Positions 23,337 to 34,170 of a DNA stretch of 64,000 nt are shown piece by piece. This DNA is from Plasmodium malariae (Eukaryota; Apicomplexa; Aconoidasida; Haemosporida; Plasmodiidae), in contig NC_041779.1 of the NCBI RefSeq assembly GCF_900090045.1, positions 620,001-684,000 of the forward strand, given 5' to 3'. Below the pieces are notes generated by a model that saw only the letters and a list, made by a program, of their open reading frames with translations, was not told where the DNA came from and did not search any database. Made by a program: the position numbers and the translations under genes. Numbering within the stretch: the stretch's first letter is position 1; the number at the start of each line of letters is the position of its first letter.

Positions 23337-25637
23337 ATGCTTCTTTCAAAATTGCCTGTACGTGCTCAGAAAAAATTTAATTTTTCATGCTCCTCAAAAA
23401 GAAAGATCTTCGCCTTTTCAAAAAATGAAAAGATTGCAAAATTAGCCATTCCATATAAGCAGAAAAGGGTAAATAGCTCCATACAAATAAGCAAATGCAT
23501 TCAAATAAATAGCTCCATACGAATAAGCAAATGCATTCAAATAAATAGCTCCATACAAATACATAAATGCATTCGAATAAATAGCCCTATACAAATAAGT
23601 AAAGCCTGTTTTAATTCCAAATCCGAGGAGCTCCAACGTTTACAGGAGGGAGGAAATCCTTATGAAAACAGCGAGTGTATTTACGTAAAGAAGGGGAAAA
23701 AAATTGTTATACTTAAAAAAAAAAAGAGCGAAAAGAATAATGCTACCAAATCTGATAGTTATATAGAAGGAACTCAGCACAACTATTTAGGTGAAAGTAC
23801 GCGAACAAAACATATAACATCGCACATTAATCCTTTAAGGGAATATCTTGAACCGTATGACAATTCGAATCAAAGAGAAGCTTATACAAAACATGCAAAG
23901 AGTTATGTTAATGTAAACCATAAAGAAGGAGCACGCAGCCTTACTGATAACTCAACCACCCTTAACTACTTTACTAATAACATGGAAATTCACAAGGAAA
24001 TAGATGGACTCAAGAACAGGGAAAACGATATTTCAAGTAGTTACAGTAATGGTACACACATCTACACAAGTGCACTAGAAGACGATGTGGACAAAATGAA
24101 GAACGAAACTATGATGAAAATTCTAACTCAACCTAGTGAACATATAATGATGAGGAATGAAAAAAGATTCTGTGATTTTCTATGGGTAGTAGCAAAATCA
24201 GGAAAGGGTGGAAAACCTAATTATAAAAAACAGAGGAGTAGAAAATTAAAAGGAGAAGGATATGGTGGACATGGTGGTAATGTTATACTAAAAAGTAAAA
24301 AGAGCGTATATGATTTAATAAAAATAGAACAGAAAATAAAAGCAAATGATGGTGAAGATTATAAAGAAAATAGTAGAGGAAAAGATGGTAAAGATAAAAT
24401 AATCTTTGTTCCTGTTGGAACTATAGTAAGAAAAAGACTCTTTTGTAAAAAAAAAAATGAAAAAAATAGAAAAATTTTTAAAAGTATTTTTTGGTATCAA
24501 TTTTTAAATGAAAATGAAGAATTATTAGTAGCTAGAGGAGGTAAGGGAGGAATATCTTATTCTCTTTTTAAAAAACATGATTTTAGATTACCAGAAAAAT
24601 GTGAAAAAATGCTACTAGAACTGGAATTAAGACTACTAAATGATGTTGCTTTTATTGGTATTGAAAATAGCGGTAAAACATCCCTTTGTAGTAGTTTAAG
24701 TAAATATTATGGTAATATTAATACAGATATGTTTACCACTACTATTCCTCATATTTCAAATATTAATTATATTGATGGCGTTCAGATTACCTTATTGGAC
24801 ACTCCTTTTTTATTTCATAATGCTCATAAAGACAAACTTAGAGGAAAGAGAATATTAAGGCATTTGTATAGAAGTAAACTAGTTGTATACGTTATAGATG
24901 TGTCCAGTGATAAACTAACTAATGTAGACGATCTGCAAGTACAGGATCTCTACCTTAACAGCTTAAAGGGGAGGAAGTATACGGAGGAGGAAAAAAGAAA
25001 GGGAAAGAAGAAGCACAGGAAGAGGGGCGACCATAACAACAACGATAACGACAGCGATAACGACAGCGATAACGATAGCGATAACGATAGCGATAACACT
25101 GCTTCCAATATGAAGAACTACTACGACGATTCGATAAAGCAAATAAGAATGCTGAGAAACGAATTGTTTTTGTTCAATCCGGAATACCTAGAAAAAAAAG
25201 AGTTAGTAGTAGCAACCAAGTGCGATATGTTACATAAAAACACCTTACTTAACTTAGACTCCCTATATTTTCGATTGAAATGCATATATCCTCATATGGA
25301 AGTAATAGGCACATCTGCAAGATTTGGTTTAGGTATTAAATTGTTAAGTAGGAAAATCAGGGAACTCATATATCCTCAATATGTACTACAAAATAATAAA
25401 TTATATGCCAAAAATATAGAAGATTATGTTATACCTACTTATACTCATTTTATAGAGGGGAAAAAAAAATTGCAAAATTATGAATTGCCTGAACATATTA
25501 AACATATATATGATCGTAATTATTTGGAAAATTTTGACTATTTTTTGAAAAAAAAGGGTAAACAAAATATACAAATCAATGAAAAAGAAATTAATGTAAC
25601 AGAATGTAATACTTCCACACCCCCCATTTCTGAGTGA
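23337..25637 (+). CDS. Obg/CgtA-type GTPase, probably organellar
   Basis: 766 residues from the ATG at 23337. Domains: a long N-terminal extension (1-270) with four copies of a repeat like INSSIQISKCIQ; the glycine-rich Obg domain (about 280-420: AKSGKGGKPNYKK, GEGYGGHGGNVIL, NSRGKDGKDK, VPVGTIVR, ARGGKGG); and a G domain with P-loop GIENSGKTS (441-449), switch-I-like TTTIPHIS, DTPF (488-491) where DxxG is usual, TKCD (627-630) and GTSA. A charged DNDSDNDS insertion splits the G domain between G3 and G4. Obg proteins bind GTP/GDP and assist large ribosomal subunit assembly in bacteria, mitochondria and plastids. The basic Ser/Lys-rich N-terminus lacks a clear signal peptide, so a mitochondrial address seems likelier than apicoplast, but this is not decided. 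Confidence 0.92.
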   Translation: MLLSKLPVRAQKKFNFSCSSKRKIFAFSKNEKIAKLAIPYKQKRVNSSIQISKCIQINSSIRISKCIQINSSIQIHKCIRINSPIQISKACFNSKSEELQRLQEGGNPYENSECIYVKKGKKIVILKKKKSEKNNATKSDSYIEGTQHNYLGESTRTKHITSHINPLREYLEPYDNSNQREAYTKHAKSYVNVNHKEGARSLTDNSTTLNYFTNNMEIHKEIDGLKNRENDISSSYSNGTHIYTSALEDDVDKMKNETMMKILTQPSEHIMMRNEKRFCDFLWVVAKSGKGGKPNYKKQRSRKLKGEGYGGHGGNVILKSKKSVYDLIKIEQKIKANDGEDYKENSRGKDGKDKIIFVPVGTIVRKRLFCKKKNEKNRKIFKSIFWYQFLNENEELLVARGGKGGISYSLFKKHDFRLPEKCEKMLLELELRLLNDVAFIGIENSGKTSLCSSLSKYYGNINTDMFTTTIPHISNINYIDGVQITLLDTPFLFHNAHKDKLRGKRILRHLYRSKLVVYVIDVSSDKLTNVDDLQVQDLYLNSLKGRKYTEEEKRKGKKKHRKRGDHNNNDNDSDNDSDNDSDNDSDNTASNMKNYYDDSIKQIRMLRNELFLFNPEYLEKKELVVATKCDMLHKNTLLNLDSLYFRLKCIYPHMEVIGTSARFGLGIKLLSRKIRELIYPQYVLQNNKLYAKNIEDYVIPTYTHFIEGKKKLQNYELPEHIKHIYDRNYLENFDYFLKKKGKQNIQINEKEINVTECNTSTPPISE

Positions 25638-25996
25638 CTACAGAGATACCTAACACGCGTATGCCAAGAAAAAAAAAAAAAATTTCTTTTTTATTTTTTT
25701 AAATATAACTTAGCCCACAAGGAGGCTTTACGCAAGTCTTAAAAAGGATAAAATGGGAAAAACGGAACGAGTGGAACGATGAGAGAAAAAAAAAATAAAC
25801 AAATAAACAAATAAATAAACAAATAAATAAACAAATAAACAATAAACAAATAAACTGAATAAAAAGATTAAATATACAGATTGAACTAGCAGATTGAATA
25901 AGCACATTGAATAAGCACATTGAATAAATGAACAATTTGAAGTTTGATAAATAAGTACAGCTCGAAGAATGGCCCAAAATACGGGAATGAGAAAAC

Positions 25997-28900
25997 TTAT
26001 GCAGAGAAATTATTAACGGGCAAATTACAGTTATACAGTTTGCACAATTTTTCAATGAACTTTTTTTTATGTTCGGTGGACTTTGAATAATTTCGTATAT
26101 CTTTGTTTAACGACGAGAAGACAATATTTCCTACTTCCAAAAATTCGATGTTCTTTTTATTTTCTTTTTCAATTAACTTTGTCCTACAGTGCCTCAAGGG
26201 CGGAACAGCTATGGTGCCGATCAAGTCCTGCATGGCGAAAAGGAAAAACGCGTGTATGCACAAGCAAACATATGGAAGCACGAATGCATGCGTGTGTGTG
26301 TGTGCATGTATGTGTGTGTGTATGTATGTGTGTGTGTATGTATGTGTGTTTGTGTATATGCGTGAATATGTATGCATGTACTCCCGCGCGGCACACTGCA
26401 TTTCATCAGGCGAACCAAACGAAGGAAGAACAATGCGCACATTTCAAATAAGCTCATTTTTCATTAAATATGTTACCTTATTATTCAGAAGGGGATTAAG
26501 AAAAGGGTAAAATTCCTGAGCATAGTATGAAGTCTTAAATGTAAATAAAGCAGTCAGGCAGCTTCGTAAATTATCCTTTAGAAGAAATGAGGGTATTAAC
26601 TGAAAAATTTTTCGCTTTTTATTATAAATTACATTTTCATGAAATATAGAACAATGAATAGACAAAGGTGTATATACAAACTTTAGTAAGTCATTATAAT
26701 TATTAGTTAATCTTATATGAGGGAAGGATGTGGTTTGATATTTAAAAATCTTATAATTTAAACAATAATTACTTTTTAACTTGTCTAAATTTGATCTGTA
26801 ATTTTTATTCATATCATAAGCAGATGTGTTAGTATCATCCGTTATGTTACCACCACCTCCTGAAGATATCAACTGTGTATTCATAAAGTCCTCTTCTACT
26901 GTTTTTATAAATTTTTTTAGTCTTTTTTCTAATAATGCAAAATTATTTTCGCTGTAATAATATTTTACTACAATAAAATATTCAAACATGTAGTTATCAT
27001 TACATATATGATTTATATTGTTCACACCTAAAATTATATTATTTCTGAACAGTACTCTGTTTTTGTAAATATCCCCGTTGGATAACTTCTGATTTGAGGA
27101 TTGGCCCACATGGTCCACATCATCATCGTTGTCATTATTATATTCATTGTAATTACCACTCTTACGACCTTTTACATCCTTCTCTTCTCCTACTAGGCCC
27201 TCTTTCCCCGGTGTGAAATTCTCTTTGCTGTTATGTTTCCCCTTTTCATAGCCAAAATCCAAAAAGAACTGGTAGCTCCTTATAAAGTCCTGTATTATTA
27301 TGTCCATTAAATTAGAGTTAAAACTTCTAAAAATTTCATCTATGTATTTAACGTATGTATACATCTCCATATCAAATGTAAATAGCTTTTCCGAATGGAT
27401 AACAACTTTTCCACTGGATCTTAAAATGTTCAATGCCATAACATTATGTAGCTTAAACAAATTTATGTACACAATTGTATCGTTAATATATTCATCGTTT
27501 TCCAAAAATTCAAGATAATTTTCAAATATATCTTCATATGATAAATCCTCTGATTGCTTATTTAAATACTCATAAAAAAAATAGTAATTATAATAAATTG
27601 TAAAATATTCAAAATGTTTGTTTTCAATATCACAACATTTCCAACATAGTTGTAATATTATATATGGTTCTATAGCTATTTTATTTTTTTTTAAAAAGGA
27701 AAAATCGTTTATATTTTCATATATTAAATTTATTATATTTAAAAGACTGATACCACTTTTTTTTTTTTTTATTACTTTATGTAAATTCTGTTGATATTTT
27801 TGAAAAAGCATATTTTTCATCCCTTTCCCTTTCTCAATATTCTGATACTCATATAAACTATCATTTATGCTTATTAATTCAATTATTTTAATTAAAAATT
27901 CACATATAATTTCACTTTTTACATATCGAAACCCTTTATTTTTTATGTACAGTAAATTATTAGTACTGTACTTTTGCAAATGTAGTAAATAGCTGCTAAT
28001 CTCTTCATTGGAAAACTGTAAATTTTCAAAAAGGGCTTTTTTACTAATATAAATTACTCCATCGTCGTCCTTCTGTTCCTCTTCCTCTTCCTCCTCACCA
28101 TCACAATAGCTATTGTTGTTGTTGTGGTTGTTGCCACTCCTCTTAGTGGAATCCTCCGCTCGATATAATGATTCACGATCAACGATCATATAATAGGAGA
28201 ACAGTAATTCCACGTTGCTGAATATAGTTGCCTTTTCCGTTAACACGATTTTTTCCTTGCATAGACCCATAATGGACAAGGTTTTCACTAGCTCCTCATC
28301 ATCGTGGACGGTGTGCGTCCCGCTTGTCCCACTAACCCCGTTTTCCGCTTTTACCCCCTCATTTATTCCATCCCACTGAGCACCCCTATCTCCGCAGCCG
28401 TAGTACTTGGACAAGAAGGACTTGAGGCAGATGGCTATGGTTCCATCTATATCATTCATTAGTATATTGAATGTTTTATTTTTTGTACACAACACAGCGT
28501 CATTGAATTTCCCCATGTTCAAACATAATTTGTATAAAATATGATTGATATCTTTATTATCTGAAAAGATTAAATTTACTTTGTACTTTTTTAGTTTCTC
28601 TAAATTTAAGTTATTACTAGTACAGTTTACTTCGAAAGCGTTATGTCTAGTGTTCGTTATGTATGCGCAGTTATCACCACCACGAATATTACTATTACTA
28701 CTACTACTATTGATTGATGCCATATAACCTTTGTTGGTACTGTTACGACTGGTACTACTTACAGCCCTGTGGATATCCTCCCGACCCACTGTAGAGTTAT
28801 AATTATAACTTTTTAAAAAATCATTATATTCTTTTATATATTTATTGAAAATTTTAAAATAAATATCTCCTGAATATTTTATAATATTTTTTAATTCGTG

Positions 28901-29662
28901 GTTAATACATATTAATAACCATTGGTCATTTATACATTTTATTTTTTTCGATAAATAAATTTGCCATATTTCATCTTCACTAATACATTCTAAGTCCTCT
29001 GCTTCATTGAAATCTTCTCTTTTTTTACCGCTTTTTGTTATACTTAATATATTTCTCATAGTAGTATTAATGACTGGACTATTTGCAAACACTAAAGACT
29101 TGTCTGCAATATCACATACCTCATATATATAATTACACACATTATAAATACTATTTTTACCACTTGATTCCTTTAATTTATCTAAATCTTTGTTATATTT
29201 TTGATAAAAACTGGGATATGTTGTATATTTTAATATACATATATTTTCATTTTTAGACATTTCATTAACTGCTCCTTCAATTATATGTGCAGATACATAT
29301 AATTTGGGAATTTTTCTTAACTTATTTATATTTTCCACTAAATTCTTTTGGACTTTTATTTCATCCTCGAAATTGTAATGCCATTCCATATAACCCCATA
29401 AGTGATCAATTTCGTATACATATTTTTCTTTTTCATTTGTACTATTTCTTTTTTTTCTTTCTCTTTGAAGAAAATGATTTTTATGCATATTGAATGTACC
29501 TCCCCCTTCTTCATTCACTATCTTTTCATTTCCTATAATATTTTTCTCTTCATCCAAAAATTCCGAAAAGTCTGCTTGCATGTCCAGGAGCATCAATGAA
29601 TGTTCGCTTCCACCACCCTCGGCTTTTTTCAAGGGCACAATTTCGCAGCCGTGCTCCAGGTA
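25997..29662 (-). CDS. Large conserved protein, unknown function; first exon not located
   Basis: Two exons are clear: 26477-29662 (1,062 codons) and 25997-26227 (76 codons plus stop), joined in phase 0 (donor GTAACA, acceptor TGCAG). The open frame extends upstream of 29662 only through a non-ATG stretch that looks like intron. The acceptor CTTCGGCAG at 29663 and the good coding start YLEHGCEIVPLKK imply at least one upstream exon, probably between 29.9 and 30.8 kb. I do not recognise the family. The protein is rich in Leu/Ile/Tyr helices without membrane segments, as in an alpha-solenoid. It is interrupted by low-complexity loops (SSTSRNSTNKG, NNHNNNNS, EEEEEEQKDDD, NDNDDDVDH). The last exon (DLIGTIAVPPLRHCRTKL...) is compact and well ordered. 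Confidence 0.8.
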
Positions 29663-31182
29663 CTGCCGAAGGGGGAAAAAAGGGACGTAAAGAAATGGGA
29701 TGAAAGGATATGGCAAGAGAAAAGAAAAAAAGATTGGGAATGAGAAGAGAAGAAAAAATATGAAAAGACAAGAGCAAAAATTATTGGTTATGAGAAGAGC
29801 AAAAAGTATTGATTATGAGAAGAGCAAAAAGTATTGATTATGAGAAGAGCAAAAAGTATTGGTTATGAGAAGAGCAAAAAGTATTGATTATGAGAAGAGC
29901 AAAAAGTATTGGTTATGAGAAGAGCAAAAAATACTGGTTAAGATCGGAGAAAAAAAGATTGGCAAAAAAAAAGAGAAGAAAAGAATGTAAAAAAAAAGGG
30001 GTAAATGCCCGCGCTTATAAGTTCATGTTCATGTATACATGCGCGCCCGTGTTGCTTCTTCATAATCGAGGGCATTCTCAAATGCTACATTTTTGCAAAG
30101 AGAAAATCAAAAAACAGATACTGCAAAAACACGAATTGAATAAGTAGACAAAAGTAAATGCACTCATATACATAAAAACATAGCATGCACAAAAGATAGA
30201 TAAATTAAAAATGTATATGTTCTTTTTAATGTATAAATGATTACCCACTTATAGGATTTCATTTCATTCATTTTATTCTAGTTATCCTTACTTTATACTT
30301 TTGTTACTTCTTTTTAGCCAAATAATTGAGTTGGATGAACAATCAGAGATGTCATGCCATATGTAATTTTAATCCATAAAATAATAGATTATACGTATAC
30401 ATAAGCATGTGTACACATATGCATTATATATGTATATACATATATATATATAAATACATGTACGCGGTACAAATAATATGTATTTCTTTACACATGCTTT
30501 AATTTTAAGATACAGTAGTACTAAAAAATAAAAATTCAGAATAAATACGTGTACTTTTTTGTATAGAAATCTATTTTTATAACATAATTTTCTCTTATGT
30601 GTATGTGCATGAAGGAAGCTATTCTCGTGTGAAGGAACATAAAAATATGAATGTGTTCATATTATTCATGTTAACTGTGCAAAAAGAATTTCTAGCTATG
30701 ACATCCCCTTGCATGTATTAAAATTAGTACACTCTGTTTTTTCTTATTTTGTTAATTTGTTATACCCTTTTTTTGTCATTTTCTCTTCTATTATTTTTTT
30801 TTTTTTTTTGTTACTATATAATTCCTCTCTTACTCTAATTCGTTATTCAAGCAAATTCACGGTGCACAGGCTTATGCATATCCACATGATACTTTAAGAA
30901 AAAAAAAAAAAAAAAAAAAAAAAACAGTTCAGCTCCTAATTTTCATTAAATTACAAAATATGCATCAGTACATAAATCTATACATACATATATAAATATA
31001 TACATAACTTTTTTTGGAACGGTAAATAAAACAAAATAATGAATGCAAAAGATGACAAAAAAATTACATTTTTACAAAAATTTTATATGTAAGGAGAAAA
31101 TTTTAAATTGAAAATTCATCATAAATATGGATACAATTTATCAACTATGTATTGCAAAAATGTATACTGAAAGAATAACAGA

Positions 31183-31213
<31 letters not shown>

Positions 31214-31423
31214 CATTAAAAGATAAATATATTAAAAATAAGCGAATTACAAAGCTACAATGTACGCAGTTGGGAACGAAAACTTGCGTAGGGGGTTATT
31301 AATTTTTTTCTTAATTGTACCTCTTAGAGCGTAATAGCAATGTAAAACAATGATATATGTGCCACTCTTGGTGTCTCCAACCTATTAGCACATGTATATT
31401 TACACATACACACATATATATGC

Positions 31424-31467
<44 letters not shown>

Positions 31468-31534
31468 GCGTGCTAGACCGTAAAAATGACAGCGTACATT
31501 TTGTTTTCCCCATATCATATTATATAGCCGAATT
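29663..31534. repeat. Spacer and probable first intron, with 25-bp array
   Basis: Holds about seven copies of a 25-base unit (ATGAGAAGAGCAAAAAGTAT plus TGATT or TGGTT, 29764-29940), probably inside the first intron of the large minus gene. Farther on are a TATA block (30425-30455), poly-T/A runs at 30790-30809, 30900-30924 and 31190-31213, and (TA)n at 31424-31461. Candidate first-exon ATGs on the minus strand are near 30070-30090 and 30715, neither with a phase-0 donor I trust. Confidence 0.55.
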
Positions 31535-32746
31535 TTAAGTTATATTTTCCTCGTCACAAAATTTAATCATCGGGTCGGTTTCAATTTCATGTATGGATGG
31601 TTTAAATTTCCCCCTAGGCCTTTCCTTTAAATTCCAATAATCGTAAACATCATCATGTTTACATAAGTATAAAATTTTTTGATCAATTGATTTGTTACTA
31701 ACTACACATAAAACAATATCACCTACATTCACATTACGAAATTGTGCAATAGATGAGGGAGTACAAGCAATTCCTTTTCTTGTACTATTTAATTTAAACA
31801 CACAATTTATTATCGATTTACTTACTAACATAGCTTCTACTATATTTCCTCTTTTTGCCAAATCTGTTGGTAATTTATAACGAGAATTAAGAAAACAATA
31901 ATTTATAAAATCTTTTGATTTTTCCAAAACCTCTTCCTTAGGTAGCATTTTATTAAATTTTTCGTACAAAGGTAATAAATATTTAACATTTTTTAAAGCA
32001 TAAACAATAGACATTTTATGTAATGGTCTTATTTCCCAAATTTTTTCATTTTTATACATTTCTTTTTTTATGGTACTTAAACATTCATCTTTAATACCCA
32101 AATAATCATGTATCAGTTGAGAAAAACTTATTTGATATATATCTTTCTCTTTCTTTTTTTCCATTAAAAGCATATGAGCTCTTGATGTATCATATACATT
32201 TTTAAATTTGATACCTAGCTGATTGTACAGGGCTGAGCTATCTTCTCTACAGTCATGTACCAATTTTAATGTTTTTTTATTTTCAATTATTTTTTTTACA
32301 CTATTTATAACTGATACTTTTAGCAAATCAAATATGTAATATTTCTCCAAATTTTGTTGGGGCAATTCTCCAATATTTCTTTTTTCCAAATATATTTGCA
32401 TTATGCACACTTTTCCATATTTACCTAAATTTGTTCCTTCAAAGTCCACAGAAATTATTTCATTTTGATTTATTTCTTCAGCAGCTTCTTCCCCTTCCCT
32501 TTCACTTTCTATAACCTTAATGTCTTTATAATTATTTTTTCCATTCTTATTTGTTACTGAACAGAAAGCTTTGCCACTGCTGCCTTCACTAATTGTTGTT
32601 CCCCCTTCTTTTAAACTATTTGAAATAAATTTTGTACTGTAATAAAACGTTCTAATTACCTTTTCAACAGTATATTCATTTTTTGCTTTTTTTAAAACAT
32701 CTCTATTACGTATGTTGTGAAAAATGAGTTTATATTTTCCCGACAT
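31535..32746 (-). CDS. 3'-5' exonuclease-like (DEDD/EXD1-type) protein
   Basis: Single exon, 403 residues, ATG at 32746. The fold is the RNase D/DnaQ-like exonuclease: motif I ISVDFEG (Asp101, Glu103) followed by KVCIMQIYL; motif II LVHDCREDSSAL (Asp165); a middle segment YDTSRAHMLL; and motif III SIVYALKNVKYLLPL. In DEDDy enzymes motif III reads YxxxD; here position 253 is Asn, so one metal ligand is lost. EXD1/Egalitarian-type relatives also lack activity and bind RNA. The C-terminal part (about 290-403) is a separate ordered region (GIACTPSSIAQFRNVNVGD, IVLCVVSNKS). The N-terminal 95 residues are basic and low in complexity. Just upstream of the ATG lies a 20-base repeat array. Confidence 0.85.
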   Translation of the reverse strand: MSGKYKLIFHNIRNRDVLKKAKNEYTVEKVIRTFYYSTKFISNSLKEGGTTISEGSSGKAFCSVTNKNGKNNYKDIKVIESEREGEEAAEEINQNEIISVDFEGTNLGKYGKVCIMQIYLEKRNIGELPQQNLEKYYIFDLLKVSVINSVKKIIENKKTLKLVHDCREDSSALYNQLGIKFKNVYDTSRAHMLLMEKKKEKDIYQISFSQLIHDYLGIKDECLSTIKKEMYKNEKIWEIRPLHKMSIVYALKNVKYLLPLYEKFNKMLPKEEVLEKSKDFINYCFLNSRYKLPTDLAKRGNIVEAMLVSKSIINCVFKLNSTRKGIACTPSSIAQFRNVNVGDIVLCVVSNKSIDQKILYLCKHDDVYDYWNLKERPRGKFKPSIHEIETDPMIKFCDEENIT

Positions 32747-32754
32747 AAATATAC

Positions 32755-33045
32755 TGTTATGTGTACATATATTAATACATTTTAATATATATTAATACAT
32801 TTTAATATATATCAACACATTTTAATATATATCAACACATTTTAATATATATCAATACATTTTAATATATATCAATATATTTTAATATATATCAATATAT
32901 TTTAATATACATCAATATATTTTAATATATATCAACACATTTTAATATATATCAATACATTTTAATATATATCAATATATTTTAATATATATCAATATAT
33001 TTTAATATACATCAATATATTTTAATATACATCAATATATATTCA
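32755..33045. repeat. 20-bp tandem array directly upstream of the exonuclease-like gene
   Basis: About 13 copies of exactly 20 bases, consensus TTTAATATATATCAACACAT with CAATAC/CAATAT variants, starting within 10-25 bases of the ATG at 32746. It must lie in the 5' untranslated region or core promoter. The variants are ordered in blocks, as from unequal exchange. Confidence 0.95.
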
Positions 33046-34170
33046 AAAAAAAAAAAAAATTCATACATTAGTAGCATAGAATTATATTTAAAAAAGATAA
33101 ACATAATATGTATATTTATAAAGTTCGTTCCTAAATGGATAATAAATTGTTTGTAATAAACTTTTTATATGAATTTTTTTTCCTATACAAGTATATCAGT
33201 TTGTTTGTTTTTTTTTAAGAAAAATGGTTTATGTTGTAGCACGTTAATTTGTTGTGAATTTATGATTAAAAAAATTCTGAACAGTCAAAATTTTATAAAT
33301 ATAGGGAAAGAAAAAAAAAAAAATAATGATTCGTGCATAAAGTATTAATGATTGCCCTCATTTGAAACACCGCTGAAGTAGGAATAGAATAGAAAAATTG
33401 CAATAAATTTGTATATATGCAGAAATGCACACATAAATGCAGATTTTCTACGCAAAATGAGAAAATTTATGAACAAGCAAGGTTGTTCTACTTGTGCCAG
33501 CTATTTTAATTTTTTTTTTTTTTTCTCTTTTTCTACTACTTTTAGCTACTTGTGCACATATTCAGAATTTTTTAAAAAGTGAGAGCCACGCAAATCATGC
33601 TAATCAGTTAAGAAAAAAAATAAAATTATAAGCTATATTAATTTTTTTTTTTTTAAAGCGTCTTTGAATTTTAATCTTGTCCATTTCCTTTTTATAGTAA
33701 CAACGTTCAACGAAATATATATATATGTATGTATGCATGTATATATGTATGTATGCATGTATATATGTATATATGTATATATGTATGTATATATGAATAT
33801 TTTAAAATTTTTAATGCACATTCTTAAAATTTATCATATATTCAATACCATAAATTCGTCTACATTATTATGCCCCCTACAGTTTTTTCGTATATTTTTG
33901 TTCTTTAATTTGTAAGCATTTTTTTTTATTATTTTAATTTATGATTAACCCATAAACACTCTTCGGTTCACAATAATCAAATTGAGAGTATGCCCCATAT
34001 TCCACTGACAATTCTTACAGATAAAACATACACACATATAAATATATACGTATACATCTGTATATATAATCTATTTAATAATTTTTAACCTGTCCCCATG
34101 TGCATGAATTTACAATTCAATTAAGCATTTATACATATTTCTTTTGATTATAAAAGTACTCTTTTGTACA
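33046..34170. other. Divergent intergenic region
   Basis: Between the exonuclease-like gene (-) and the next + gene. Poly-A (33046-33058), a T-rich block near 33510, a poly-T at 33643-33654 and a (TATG)n-type stretch at 33718-33795. Nothing that looks coding. Confidence 0.6.

Noticed and set aside
32755..33045. Regularly spaced repeats resembling a CRISPR array
   Set aside because: The units are directly abutting with no unique spacers, and the organism is eukaryotic.
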